From assembly GCF_905220415.1 (NCBI RefSeq), contig NC_059564.1:2616501-2680500 (forward strand): 64,000 nt of DNA, in the 5' to 3' direction. This DNA is from Colias croceus. Its lineage: Eukaryota > Arthropoda > Insecta > Lepidoptera > Pieridae. Positions 37,301 to 48,128 of the stretch are shown piece by piece. The translations under genes and the position numbers were made by a program. Position 1 is the first letter of the stretch. Every line of letters begins with the position of its first letter. Below the pieces are notes generated by a model. The model was not told where the DNA came from. It saw nothing but the letters and a program-made list of their open reading frames with translations, and did no database searches.

Positions 37301-40300
37301 GAGATAACCCCCCCCCCCCACACACAAGTTTGTTTATAGAAAACTCACCATGTGCCCCCCCCCCCCAAAGACACTTCATCCCCCCGCCCCCTCCCTCAGA
37401 AGAAATATTATAAAAATGCCGCAATAATTATCCCCCCCCCCTCCCCCAAGAAAAAATATTTTAGAAAAGCCACAAAAATTCCCCCCCCCCTCCTCCCCCA
37501 AAGAGACTTCATAGATAAGCCAGCAACATGTGTGCGCGGTGAATGTATACGCACTGGGGCTGGTGCTGTGGGAGCTGCTGTACCACGCGCACGGCCTGCC
37601 GCACAGGCCCACGCTCGCGCAGATGCAGGTGAGAGATGAGATAACCCCCCCCCCCCCACACACACAAGTTTGTTTATAGAAAACTCACCATGTGCCCCCC
37701 CCCCAAAGACACTTCATCCCCCCGCCCCCTCCCTCAGAAGAAATATTATAAAAATGCCGCAATAATTATCCCCCCCCCCTCCCCCAAGAAAAAATATTTT
37801 AGAAAAGCCACAAAAATTCCCCCCCCCCCCCTCCTCCCCCAAAGAGACTTCATAGATAAGCCAGCAACATGTGTGCGCGGTGAATGTATACGCACTGGGG
37901 CTGGTGCTGTGGGAGCTGCTGTACCACGCGCACGGCCTGCCGCACCGGCCCACGCTCGCGCAGATGCAGGTACAGTAGATGGGATAACACCCCCCCCCAC
38001 ACAAGATTTTTAAGCTATTGCATAGCTTAGCGGGCCTTGAGCGCGGGGACCGAATCGAGAAATTCCGTAACGAAAAAACCTCACGCTCCCCACTCCGACG
38101 GGCGGAGGTGTGGCTTGAAGGCATAGCATGCAATAGCGCAACCGCCCCAGTCCCCGAGTGACACACGTGCTTTTTTATAGAAATCTTACCAACATGTGCC
38201 CCCCCTCAAAAGACACTACATCCCCCCGCCCCCTCCCAAGAAGAAATATTATAAAAAAGCCGCAATTATTATCCCCCCCCCTCCCCCAAGAAAAATATTT
38301 TAGAAAAGCCACAAAACGCACCCCCCCACACTCCACTCACCCCAAGACAAATTATTATAAAAAAAGCCACAAAAATTCCCCCCCCCCCCTCCCCCAAAGA
38401 AACTTCATAGATAAGCCAGCAACATGTGCTCTATGCGCGGTGAATGTATACGCACTGGGGCTGGTGCTGTGGGAGCTGCTGTACCACGCGCACGGCCTGC
38501 CGCACCGGCCCACGCTCGCGCAGATGCAGGTGCAGTAGATGGGATCGAGGGGCGCCGGGCGATGGAGCGGGGATTTAGTCCATCGTCCGGCGAGATAAGG
38601 CGGCGTGAGACGTGTTCCGCTCACGCCGCCCCATGAGGTTAGAGCTGGCGGGCTCATAGTTTGCGTTGGCCTGGAGACGGGCAGCTGCTGATGGGGTCAC
38701 GGACGAATTCTACCTATACCCGTGGCCCCGTCGTTTATGTGGCTTGACGGAACACAGTGGGGTTTTGGTCGGTAGGAATCCGACATAACCCGCGGCCATT
38801 TCCCCGGAGACCATGGGTATCTATGCAAGATTTCCCCACTTAAAAAAAAAGGTACAGTAGATGGGATAACCCCCCCCACACAAAGGAGAAATTTTATAGA
38901 TAAGCCACCAGAAAGACACTTCATAGATAAGCCAACAACATATGCCCCCCGCCCCCAGAAAGACACTTCAACCCAACCCCCAAGAAGAAATATTGTAGAA
39001 GACTAACAACAATAATAAAATAGGTAGGAACTGCCCCCCCCCCCCCCCTACCTGCGACATTAACATCTTTTACCCGCGGCATTTACATCTTCTACCTACG
39101 GCATTAACATCTTCTACCTGCGGCATTAACATCTTCTACCTGCGGCATAAACATCTTCTACCTGCGACATTTACATCTTCTACCTGCGGCATTAACATCT
39201 TCTACCTGCGACATTTACATCTTCTACCTGCGGCATTAACATCTTCTACCTGCGACATTTACATCTTCTACCTGCGGCATTAACATCTTCTACCTGCGAC
39301 ATTAACATCTTCTACCTGCGACATTTACATCTTCTACCTGCAGCATTTACATCTTCTACCTGCGGCATTAACATCTTCTACCTGCGACATTTACATCTTC
39401 TACCTGCGATATTTACATCGCAGAAAGGCGTTGATATGTAAGAGCCAGAAGAAGAAACGTCGAAAGACATAAACATACAGAAAAAAAGTTACTTCCCCGC
39501 AGGAAGGTAAAATGGTAAAATTTACAGGAAAAAAGGAGGTTGGAGTGGAGCTAACCCCTAACCACTAACAACTGTTAATAAAAATATAGGTGGAAACTGA
39601 CCACTCAAGAACGTAGAACTAGCTACAAAAAATACCGTCTTCTACAACCAAAACAAAACATAATACTTGTCAAATACTAAGTCATATACGTAAGTTTTTT
39701 ACTATTACGATACAACACGCCATAATACGCTTAAACACGCTACAAAACGCTGTAGCGTTGTGTTGTAACACACTACAACATGATCACGCTGAATTACGGT
39801 ATTGCCATCCACCAATTTTATAGAATAGATTTATATTTACAAAGCATTTGAATGCCATAAAAAGAAAAATATCAAATTCTACATTATACATAATAAAATA
39901 AATATTAACATGATTACAGACGCTAGTGTGCCGTAACAAAGCAAGACCGCCATTACCACGTGGCCCCGTATCGGAGGCGAGAGCTTTGAAGATAGCAGCG
40001 GATACTTGTGAGGAGTGCTGGGATCATGATGCGGAGGCTAGGTGAATATAATCATATTAATTTTATTAAGAAAAAAATTGGTTGTTTGTAAAGTAGGTTT
40101 TCGATCGAGATATTTACGTGATAACATAAGCAGTGGCAGCGCTCGAGATGAGACGGGAGATCGGTCCGTCTCTCTCTCGTTATACCTGCGATCGCGCTCG
40201 TGAGGTTTTGGTGTGACACAAGTTTCTGAACATGTCACCCGACTAAAACGATTTTAAAGACGTTATCACGTCAAAAATGATTTCTGATTGAAATTGCAAT

Positions 40301-43126
40301 AAATAAATAATAAGGAAAAGTTTATTTATACAGTCCCACTATGAGTATACTAAGCGCGAAGAAACTTGTAGTTTTGCATACAATGATCACTTAAAAAATA
40401 CTTAAACAACAAAATTGTGCCAAAAAATGTTTGCTAAATTTTTCCTTAAAATTCATGTTTTCTTCTCTAGCTTCGCGCAGCCGACATATTATAACGCTTC
40501 GCGAATGTGAGCATTTTGTCTAGGTATGAAAACATAATCTTAAACGATAGCTCACGTGCTGGTGGCAAATTTGGGTGGGTTGCTTGTTAGGGGTGTACAC
40601 AAAGAGTTTTAAGAATTCATCTATTTGAAAAAAAAATGCGTCTGGATTTTTTTAAGTATTTTTTACGAACTCAGCGTATGCAAAACTATAACCTCCATTG
40701 AATACCGACGGTGGGACACCCTGTATAAAAAGGTCCATATCTATACTAATATTATAAATGCGAAAGTAACTCTGTCTGTCTGTCTGTTACTCAATCACGC
40801 CTTAACTACTGAACCAATTTGGTATAGAGATATTTTCATACCCGAGAAAGGACATAGGCTACTTTTTACCCCGGGAAATAGGATAGGTTTTATCCCGGAA
40901 ATCCCACGGGAACGGGAACTACGCGGGTTTTTCTTTGACTGCGCGGGCGAAGCTGCGGGTGGAAAGCTAGTAAATAATAATAAAATTATTATTACATTAA
41001 GCATGGTTTTAATATGTTATGAACTTATTGTGTCTACCTTGCAGAGTTGACATTCCACAGATAAAAAAATAACCACTCTCCTGTTTACAGATTAACCGCT
41101 GTATGCGTGGAAGAGCGCATGGCTGAACTGAAACTGATGCTGCTCGTGCAAGGGCCAGTTATTCATGATAACAATTTACATCCAAATCAACCAGGTCAAT
41201 ATCAATATTTTTTATAAGACATTTAAAATGTTACAGACAATGTAGACTTTAAATAAATGTGTATTTTATATCTTTGAGATTATCTATTTACGTTCGAAAA
41301 TATCTAGGACTAGCTGCACTTCGCGGTTTCTCTCGCGTGACTCCGCTTCTGTAGGTCTTAGCGTGATGATATATAGCCTATAGCCTTCCTCGATAAATGG
41401 GCTATCTAACACCGAAAGAATTTTTCAAATCGGACCCGTACTTCCTGAGATTAGCGCGTTCAAACAAACAAACAAATCAGCTTTATAATATTAAGTATAG
41501 ATAACAAGATGTTGCCTTAAATTCTTATTATAACTAACAATACTTTTTTCCACAGAGACAAACACGCAAATAACACCAAACGAAGTTGACAAGAACTCCA
41601 ACTGCGTGCCGCTCCAACACGGTGACGTCACAACCCCCCTCCTATACCCGCACGCACACATCGGCAGGAACACGTGTATAGAACGTAACACCAACACAAA
41701 CACACAGACACACACAGTCGAACTCATACATAAGAGCCTCAAAGACATAACAGCTCCTACGGAACCAAAACCTCCATCGGTCACCGAAAATTGTCTATCC
41801 GTAGCGAGGATCAGCCATAATAGAATGCATACACAAGAAAATTCGGACAGATTGAACGAAATTCGATCGTACCAAAGGCCACTAGATTACGTGCAAAACG
41901 ACGTAAGCGCCCCCGAAGAAAGAGGCCCGAAACAAACTAACCTATTGCAAGAGCAAAAAGACAAAAAGTGGGGTATAAGAAAGTTCTTCGAGAAGAAATT
42001 GAACAAAACACCAAAAGAGACAGAAGTTAAATTGGTCGCGGAAAATGTTACGCAAAATGGCAGAACTAAAACGTCAGTTGTGGATAAGCCTAGCAACATT
42101 GACTTTGATAGACCTACCAATCTCGGTATACAAGACAGACCCTATAACTTCGAAGCACCGTGTACATTATCGCCGCCAAATAAAACGCTTTCTCCAACAA
42201 TGCTAATGGAGTCAGACATGAATACAGTATTCAGAGAACTTCCCGCTAGAGATAACAATGATAGGAACCAAATATTCGCCGTCATAGTGCCTAAAGTGAA
42301 GCAGGAATTGAACCAAAACAAAATTAAAGGCAGTTCTGAAAGTCTGAATAAGAGATCGGTCAGAACGTCCATGTCTTCACAGAGTATGAAGGCTGGGCAT
42401 TCAGAATCTGAAGATTCGACTCTGAAAAAGCGTCTAAGCTGTGACAATCCTATCATAAATAGCGCAGGATCGTCGCGAGCGAGTATTAACTTAGAGCTCC
42501 AATATCTACCCAACCAAACAGACAATTTTAACAACGACAGTCCGTTCGATATGAACTCAGACTGTTCAAGCAGTGAGGACGAACACCTAATGCTTTTGTC
42601 AGAAAACAATGGCGCGAAAATAACAATACAAACTGTAACAAAACCAAGTGAAAACGATAAGAAAAAACACCAAAATGACGTCCTAAAAGAAGCGAGTCAC
42701 ACAAAAACTGACTTCACGTTCAATAAATTCCAAAATAAATACACGAATTTCGACAATGAATTCAGCGATTCAAACGATAAAGAGAACTTAGTCAATGGTT
42801 ATAGCGGCGATAATCCCGTGTACATAGCGGCTCTGAACGGGGAAATAGACACGAGTGAACTAAAAATCTTGGAAGAGCAAAAGAAACCGTCTTTAAAATC
42901 TCTAGCAATCAAACGGCAACACTCTTTAGAGCAAGTTAACGAGATATTTTCCTCCTCTGGTGATTTAAACTTGCAGAATCCTGCTGGAAGGGTAAAAACG
43001 CCAGGGGACTTGCCAGTCGCTATACGCAGGGCCAGAAGGGACAGGGCCCTGCAAAAGGGCAGGGCCAGTGAATGCAACAGGTTGAGCTTGTATGACGACA
43101 GAATGATGTTCGGAAACAGTCTTTAA
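28373..43126 (+). CDS. wit: BMP type II receptor serine/threonine kinase (wishful thinking / BMPR2), 12 exons
   Basis: Transmembrane receptor kinase that binds BMP ligands and phosphorylates type I receptors. Exons: 28373-28913, 30585-30719, 31004-31120, 31494-31700, 32037-32117, 32489-32638, 33886-34059, 34553-34701, 36082-36285, 39920-40041, 41091-41194, 41556-43126; phases all agree, 1184 aa. A signal peptide starts at M9 (LLKCIILFLFIF). The activin-receptor domain ends KFCCCTKSYCNADF (about 250-264). The membrane helix is about 291-310. In the kinase: GQGKFGSVW (361-369), VAVK with Lys381, HRDVNSGN with Asp479, DLG instead of DFG (497-499), SPE (526-528), CWDHDAEARL then CVEERMAEL. The 520-residue tail is polar and ends near RVKTP, a motif also in the human BMPR2 tail. 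Fly Wit is about 913 aa, so the pro-region (1-165) and tail are long. M1 is chosen as first in-frame ATG; M9 is the alternative. Exon 9 has decayed and tandem copies around it. Confidence 0.93.
29162..29374 (-). mobile_element. Helitron-like element in wit intron 1
   Basis: AGCTTTCCACTCGCGGCATC, (CAGA)n and CGCATTTATAATATTAGTATGG; inverted copy of the 5261 family. Confidence 0.6.
29784..29986 (+). mobile_element. Helitron-like element (GAAGAGTTTG family)
   Basis: TCTATACTTATATTATAAAGC at the start and GGACACAGCTAGT at the end. It abuts the pogo-like element that begins at 29992. Confidence 0.6.
29992..30562 (+). mobile_element. pogo/Tigger-type DNA transposon, internally deleted
   Basis: Terminal inverted repeats TACAGTGTAAACTCTATATA and TATATAGAATTTACACTGTA match at 22 of 23 positions, with TA at the tips, as in Tc1/mariner-pogo elements. 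The inside keeps a CENP-B-type DNA-binding fragment (30347-30478). The right end stops 22 bp before wit exon 2, so it reaches the polypyrimidine tract of that acceptor. Confidence 0.75.
30347..30478 (+). pseudogene. Remnant of a pogo-family transposase, CENP-B-type HTH
   Basis: An open fragment reads LKKPQYEDLDQVLITWFHRQ and then NNIPVSGPIM, the typical Tc5/CENP-B helix-turn-helix (ending in xxIPVSGPxL). No start, no DDE catalytic domain and no continuing frame, so it is a transposase relic. Family assignment from the motif is firm; activity is excluded. Confidence 0.75.
33016..33181 (+). mobile_element. Helitron-like element (ATGAATCCCAAAATG family)
   Basis: AATATCAAAATGAATCCCAA, TTCGAGGATGGTTCTTATGT, and end GGGGCGGACCGCTAGT. 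A near-identical copy is at 55968-56104. Confidence 0.6.
33230..33750. repeat. Tandem satellite, about 61-bp unit, about 9 copies
   Basis: The unit contains CCTTCGAGTCGGATCTACT, then ACTTTTTCACTTAT and a TATGGTTATAATGG block, repeated head to tail with scattered substitutions. It lies in wit intron 6, upstream of kinase exon 7. Confidence 0.8.
34868..35283. mobile_element. MITE-like element, most complete copy
   Basis: From AAAAAAGAGCGTGTGTGCC, through AGAAGTGAAACTTCTTTAGC, CACACGTAAGAAGTGAAACT and CGCGTAACGAAAAAATG, to AAAGAAGTTTCACTTCAATA. It is the inverted and fuller form of 1221 and 7810. Located in wit intron 8. Confidence 0.55.
35679..35761 (+). pseudogene. Half pseudo-exon, duplicate of wit exon 9 (5' half)
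   Basis: It aligns to the first 85 bases of exon 9 (36082 on), including the preceding GTTCTATCCAG acceptor. It keeps CGCTACCTATCCCCCGA, coding RYLSPEA, then lacks two bases at GAAGCCCT/AAGG, which shifts the frame. Similarity stops at TGTGCCGTAG, near where the downstream tandem copies begin. Splicing to it would break the kinase at the activation segment. A decayed duplicate. Confidence 0.85.
35862..36032 (-). mobile_element. Helitron-like element, minus, between the pseudo-exon and exon 9
   Basis: ACTAGTGGTTCGCCCCGGCTTCGCCC at the left (shown in two parts of the family end), TTTATATATATTAAGA at the right. It inserted between the duplicated and true exon 9 of wit. Confidence 0.55.
36286..38529 (+). 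repeat. Tandem array of six partial copies of wit exon 9 with flanking intron
   Basis: Cassettes at 36515-36619, 36853-36957, 37187-37291, 37524-37628, 37865-37969 and 38420-38529 repeat every 334-341 bp (the last is 555 bp on, due to inserted DNA). Each is the 3' half of exon 9 (YALGLVLWELL to LAQMQ) with Asp changed to Asn (CAVNVY) and 33 nt (WRRAGPAYAPP) missing. The first five are 105 nt, open, phase 0 at both ends, preceded by a C-rich tract and CCAG and followed by GTGAGA or GTACAG. The sixth is 110 nt and out of phase. Spacers hold long C runs (8-14). Use in mRNA is unknown. Confidence 0.9.
38010..38169 (+). repeat. Unclassified GC-rich element (copy 2 of 3)
   Basis: Matches 46391-46557 and, inverted, 8391-8556; it has a short deletion near AGCTTAGCGGGCC. 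It interrupts the tandem exon array between cassettes 5 and 6, so it inserted after the array had started to form. Confidence 0.6.
38530..39048. other. GC-rich unique intron piece plus spacer remnants
   Basis: About 38530-38850 is GC-rich, not seen elsewhere in the window, and full of stops. 38850-39048 resembles the C-rich array spacers (AGATGGGATAACCCCCCC, AGATAAGCCA) without an exon core, so a seventh unit probably decayed here. Confidence 0.45.
39049..39420. repeat. 22-bp minisatellite, about 17 copies
   Basis: Unit TACCTGCGRCATTWACATCT TC, head to tail, with most changes at the R and W positions. It sits in wit intron 9 just downstream of the exon array. Likely length-variable between individuals. 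Confidence 0.9.
40327..40726 (-). mobile_element. 400-bp element with TATACAGGGTG ends (copy 2, inverted)
   Basis: Starts TATACAGTCCCACTATGAGTA and ends GGTGGGACACCCTGTATA; interior complementary to 20272-20682. It lies in wit intron 10. Confidence 0.65.
40740..40972 (+). mobile_element. Helitron-like element (AAATGCGAAAGT family)
   Basis: TCTATACTAATATTATAAAT with (CTGT)n and a GGAAAGCTAGT end; full length, 14 bp after the previous element. Confidence 0.65.
41309..41502 (-). mobile_element. Helitron-like element (GAAGAGTTTG family), minus
   Basis: ACTAGCTGCACTTCGCGG at the left and AGCTTTATAATATTAAGTATAG at the right, in wit intron 11. Confidence 0.6.
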
Positions 43127-43189
43127 TTTTTATGCGTTTTTCAGAAAAAATATTGGTGTAAAGTCACGTATTTGTGTTGACTTTGTTAA

Positions 43190-43560
43190 GCAACAGTTGA
43201 TTAATGTTGCTTAAGTTAATACGTAACATGTTAATAGCAACTTTACAACATATTGATTCAACTGTGTTGCTAAATGACTTTTCAACATGCATTATCAAGT
43301 CTGCAACACGCAGTACTGTGAGCAACATGTTAACAACAAATCAGTAACATTCAACATCGTTGTTAAACTACTTTTCAACGCGTGTTATCAACTCTGCACG
43401 AGCAGTGTTGTAAGCAACATGTTGCCAACAATTATGCAACATATTTCAATTTAATTTTGTTGCTATACAACTTTTCAAAATGCTTTATCAAGTCTGCAAC
43501 AAGCAGTGTTGTTAGCAACATGTTGACAACAACTCCGCAACATTATGTTGCTTAACAAAT
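43190..43560. repeat. Degenerate tandem repeats after the wit stop
   Basis: About three units of 85-100 bp share ACTTTTCAACATGC, TTATCAAGTCTGCAAC, GCAGTGTTGTAAGCAACATG and TTGACAACAA. Many CAACATGTTG-type short palindromes result. If transcribed they form the first part of the wit 3' UTR. Confidence 0.6.
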
Positions 43561-44364
43561 GTTAACTATGAATATGGGGCTTTATCTAAATAAATAGTTA
43601 AGTTTACAGGCATTCCATAATAAAAAATACCACATTGCACTTGCAAGTTTAAAAATGGCGGGTTTTTTGGCTTTTTTATATTATAATTATTATATAGTGT
43701 GTTACTGTATAAGTGTAGTTTTTTTGACTTTGCTTTCTTTTAAAGCGGTCTGAGAATTTTATACACATTTAAAAGTTTTTTACTTGCACTATTACTTTTT
43801 TAAACACGTTTCTTAATTTATAAATGTTATGTAATTTTTATTATATGACTTATTGAATATATTACCACTTATTTACAGGTTTTTGTATTTAAGAACTTTT
43901 TTTGCTAACACTAATTGATTTCAAAAAAATCGTAAAAAATAATTACATCAATAATTCGTGTAAAATTATAAAAAATAAGAAAAAAATGTTTTTAAAGATT
44001 TCGACAAAATTTAGTTTTTTTAACAAGTCATGGAGTATTTTTTTTATCAAAACTGCCGTTTAAAATGTTGCTAAATGCTGGTAAATATGTTGAAGTTCTA
44101 TTCAAACAAACAATATTTTATTTTACGCACATATTTTTTTCAACACAGAAACATAGATAATAAATATATCGTATAAAACAAAATTAAAAAAATCGTTGCA
44201 TAGATATTATTATGTTCTATTGCATTTACACTTATATTAGCAATCATAGAAAACACATATTGTTGTATAATTTTTTATTTGTTTTTTATTTGCAAATATT
44301 TTCAATAAAATCGAGTTTAAAATAATAAAAAATATTCTTAAAGTTCGTTACAATGTTGCTAATG

Positions 44365-44417
44365 ATGCTGTCTCTCTCTTACACTGATGTATTTGTTGTT
44401 TAAGAGAGAGATAGCAT
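44365..44417. repeat. 17-bp hairpin
   Basis: ATGCTGTCTCTCTCTTA (44365-44381) pairs with TAAGAGAGAGATAGCAT (44401-44417) with a single G.T, around a 19-nt loop. It lies in the presumed wit 3' UTR. Too short for a typical animal pre-miRNA, but stable. Confidence 0.6.
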
Positions 44418-46390
44418 TAATTTTTTTTATGTCTTATGAGATCAACACATGAAAAAACATTATTGTATTTTTATTTGAAGGCGAAATAAACTTTCATGAT
44501 TTTATTAATAAAAAGGTTATTACTTAAATTGAGTGTCAAAAAGTATAACGCGTCTAACGTCTTAAAATTGTATACAATTATTATAACTCTCTTATTTTAA
44601 TATTTTATTTATAATCTATCTTATGTCAATCGTCGTTTAAAAATTGGCTGACACATTATTACAAAAAATATAGATTTTGGATAAAGCATTTCAAAATTGT
44701 GTCCATACAGATGAAAAAAAAGAAAAAAAAATGTTCGCCGTGAAAAAATATATTTTATCATAAAATACTCTTAGATTGAACGTAGCCGTAGGTAGAAAAT
44801 AGTACAAACCAGATCTTTAGTAATAATGTTATAAGCACTATAAAACAATATAATTCCATAGAACCTATCCTATGATGTGAGTTGAATCCCTATTCCATTC
44901 GTATTATAATTATTATGAATTATTACCTCACATTTACATTAAGAATTTACATTAGTGTTAAAAGTTTAATATTTTAGCGTCGCGAGCGCCTCTAGCGGCA
45001 AATGTTGTTACTAAAAACTACCAATAAAAAGGAAAGATATATTTGTCTATTTCACTCATTGTATACAACATTGAATGGATATCTGCTACCTATATCCGGT
45101 ATCTCACTTGCACTTATAAAACAATTGTCTGCTATGACGATTTTAAGGACCAAGTGTTTAGAAGTATATTTGTCTCCCTCGCTCTGTGTATAAAACATAG
45201 AAGGCTGTCTCTTTTGCACTCGTAAAAAGGTTATGCCATATATTAATATGTTAAATTTAAAGTTGATTCCGAAATTGGCCACTAGGGGCGCTGTAGACGA
45301 CTCGCTTCTATCGCATTTAATATAATATTTGGCGTTAAAATCTCAAAAATATTAATTTCTCTCTACAAAGTTGTACCTAAAGTGTATTGTATTGTCTTTA
45401 AGTGTAGTATTTTGTAATGACATGAAGTTTATGCTGTCTGCGTTTCTGTTTTAAGATAACATCACAGAATAATGCATCTTATTCTCTGAGAAATAAGATT
45501 GAGAATTCTTTGATTACGATCTATAAGAAGTGCGTCTAACATTGTTGTGATCTTAAAACAGAAATGGTTTTGCTTTAAATTATTATATTTAAGTTAATTT
45601 AGCCTTCCATTATTGTTTTTTCTTTTGTTTTTGTGTTGATGCTTTGGGGTCCAAATAATAATTATTATTTTGTATTTGAAATAACATCGATTTAAAATAG
45701 AACATTCAAAATCTGAAAGAATTTCAAACTGTATTTTTGTGTTGTTATTACAAACTGTATTTATTACAACATTCCAAGTTTTGTTTTTATAATAATTTAA
45801 TATCTTTGTATAACATCAATTCATTTTTTTTTACAACGCGTCCTATAATATGTATTTAGTTCATATTTTAATTGTTTGGTTACTATCTGCACCAATACGA
45901 CCTAAAGAATGAGAAAGATAACATGCAGGTGGCTTCCGATGAGTAAACGAAATAAAAAGCTGCCAATTTGAAAATTAATATTTACTGATATATGTATTTC
46001 TCAAATAACTAAGAATGTTAGAGACAGACAGATAAAACGCTATTAAATATATATTTTTTAATATCCCTAGTTATTTGTACCCCAATGCAAATCCATTTTG
46101 AAGTACAAGAATTTGTTTTGTATCCTTTTTTTATTGTTTTATGTTATTTAATTTAGTTAAATGTGATTTAATTTGTATATAGTTAAGTTGATTACGGGCC
46201 ATGTTAGATTTTCGTTAAGTTTATTTTAAATTCGATATATTACGTACGTTTTATTTTGAGACAGTGATTTTAGGTAAGATGTTTGTTTCTAATAAAGGGA
46301 CAGAGAAAAATGTGTGTTTTATTCATCACCTACTTACATTTACTGGTCAACCAGTGATTGACGTTCGCCAATAACCATAAACAAAGTATT

Positions 46391-46557
46391 TTTAAGCTAT
46401 TGCATAGCTTCTATCGCGGGCCTTGAGCGCGGGGACCGAATCGAGAAATTCCGTAACGAAAAAACCTCACGCTCCCCACTCCGACGGGCGGAGGTGTGGT
46501 TTGAAGGCATAGCATGCAATAGCTTTACCGCGGCAGTCCCCGAGTGCCACACGTCGT
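46391..46557 (+). repeat. Unclassified GC-rich element (copy 3 of 3)
   Basis: TTTAAGCTATTGCATAGCTT at the start, GCCACACGTCGTTTG at the end. Nearly identical to 8391-8556 (inverted) along its whole length, so amplification was recent relative to the MITEs here. Confidence 0.6.
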
Positions 46558-47216
46558 TTGTTTTTGTCATATAGGCTCTGTTGCAGTTAAAGTTAAGATT
46601 AATGTCAAATTTATCAGTAATAACGACTTTTTAACAGTCACTTCAAAATGCCAGCGTATTTTTTTCGCAAAGTAAAAGTCATAATAGTCTTAAATCAAAT
46701 AATATATCACGTTGTATTTGGCGCTTCTGGCACTTATTTAACGTTAACAATAGCTAACCAGTGTATTACGAGCGGTTATAGTTAGTGTTTAAAATTATAA
46801 CGTCCTCTACAAAATTGTCACATGGTGCAACGCATATTTTCTCTACCGTTACTTAAACATGTTTTTGCTAAAGTAACCTGGTACAACACAGTTTAATGTT
46901 TTATTATCATATATTTCGCATTCCTTTTTAATATTAACTACTACACAGTACCTGCTTTCCACGGCTTGGAATGTGTGATAAAAGAAATCAAGAGATGTCA
47001 CATTTAAAATATAGCGCCACCTATCAGAATTTTTAAATATCGGTGTGATTCAAATGCATGGGAATGCGCTGTTTTACTGCTTTCAAAGTAGCCTATTTCA
47101 CTCTCTAATCTCAGTTACTTTAGTTACCTACTACCTATCTCCAGACACAAATCATCAAACTTTACAATCATAAAATCGCTCCGTTGTGAGACAATCACAC
47201 AATTATATTCATAAAT
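46558..47216. other. Intergenic, no gene seen
   Basis: AT-rich DNA between convergent wit and ACBD5. No exon, RNA gene or clear repeat. Confidence 0.35.
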
Positions 47217-47370
47217 AGCTGTGCACTTCGCCCGTGGGCCTTAGTACATCTCCCCATAAGAACCATCCTCGTACTTCAAGGAATATTTTAAAAAAAGAAT
47301 TGACGAAATCGGTTCGGCCGTTCTCGAGTTTTGAGCTTAGCAGCAACACATATGGCGACATTTTTATTAT
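47217..47370 (-). mobile_element. Helitron-like fragment, minus, decayed
   Basis: AGCTGTGCACTTCGCCCGTGG, AAGAACCATCCTCGTACTTC and AATTGACGAAATCGGTTCGGCC match the 33016 family inverted; both tips are worn. Confidence 0.45.
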
Positions 47371-47842
47371 GTAGAAAATACGATATATGCCATATTTCAT
47401 ACTTATTTATAAAATATTTAATAAAGGCAATGATAAGGTGTGAATAGGTAATAATGTATCCAACAATAAAGCTTCTTGATACTTTGCGGTAAAATAAAAC
47501 AACAACTTGTAAAACCCCCAAATATTTATTACAATTTACAGTAACAATTCAATACAAATCTACTGTTGACTGATTCGTAACACCGTCTTATAAATAAGGT
47601 AAAATTACATTTTCGTTGCTGGTATGTAAATTTATGCAAAAAGCGCCTGTATAATCAAAAAACTAAAGCTAAATAGAGAAATGATTGCAAAACAAACGCA
47701 GTTTGCCTTAATTTCACATACCTATATCGTTGTTCCATACATTTAAAATAAGCCAGAAATACAATACGATTTTTTTAACAGAATTTTCCCAGCCTAGAAT
47801 AGTTCAAACCCTAATTCATTTATAATAATTAAATTACATAGT

Positions 47843-48128
47843 TACAGTGCCACAAACTTAACTGACCCGGTGGCAAAAACTGGAACTACGTGCCGCGTTT
47901 TTGAAATGTCCCATTTTCACACACTTTCATACGGAATATTTTGTATAAATAAAAAGTTACTTATTAATGTTAATTATTGGCAATGACATTATTTTTACCC
48001 TTGCATCCGGATAAATACTATTTAGCGGCACTAAAATCGACATCAATGAGATGGTCACCGGTACAGTTAAGTTTGTGAAACAGTGGCACTGACACCGTCA
48101 CCGGTACAGTTAAGTTTGTGGCACTGTA
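47843..48128. mobile_element. MITE with TACAGTGCCACAAACTTAA ends, right end doubled
   Basis: Same family as 17925-18180. The right terminal repeat occurs twice (GGTACAGTTAAGTTTGTG at about 48060 and 48103), which shows a local duplication of the tip. Confidence 0.65.

Larger units (their letters stand above)
43127..46310 (+). other. Presumed long 3' UTR and downstream region of wit
   Basis: After the wit stop there is no further supported exon on either strand for over 3 kb. An AATAAA in TTTCTAATAAAGGGAC near 46287 is a candidate poly(A) signal; earlier A/T-rich ones exist. The stretch begins with GTTGCTTAAC/CAACATGTTG repeats and holds one good hairpin. The UTR extent is a guess. Confidence 0.35.

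Noticed and set aside
36074..38657. Many open minus-strand and alternate plus-strand frames rich in Pro, Gly, Ala and Arg across the exon array
   Set aside because: They are shadows of the GC-rich exon 9 copies and of poly-C spacers, repeated with every unit; no domain, no splice sites of their own.
39049..39420. CRISPR-like array
   Set aside because: 22-bp units directly abut one another with no spacers; minisatellite.
41491..43077. Minus-strand open frames opposite the last wit exon
   Set aside because: Antisense shadows of the long wit tail; no homology and low-complexity composition.
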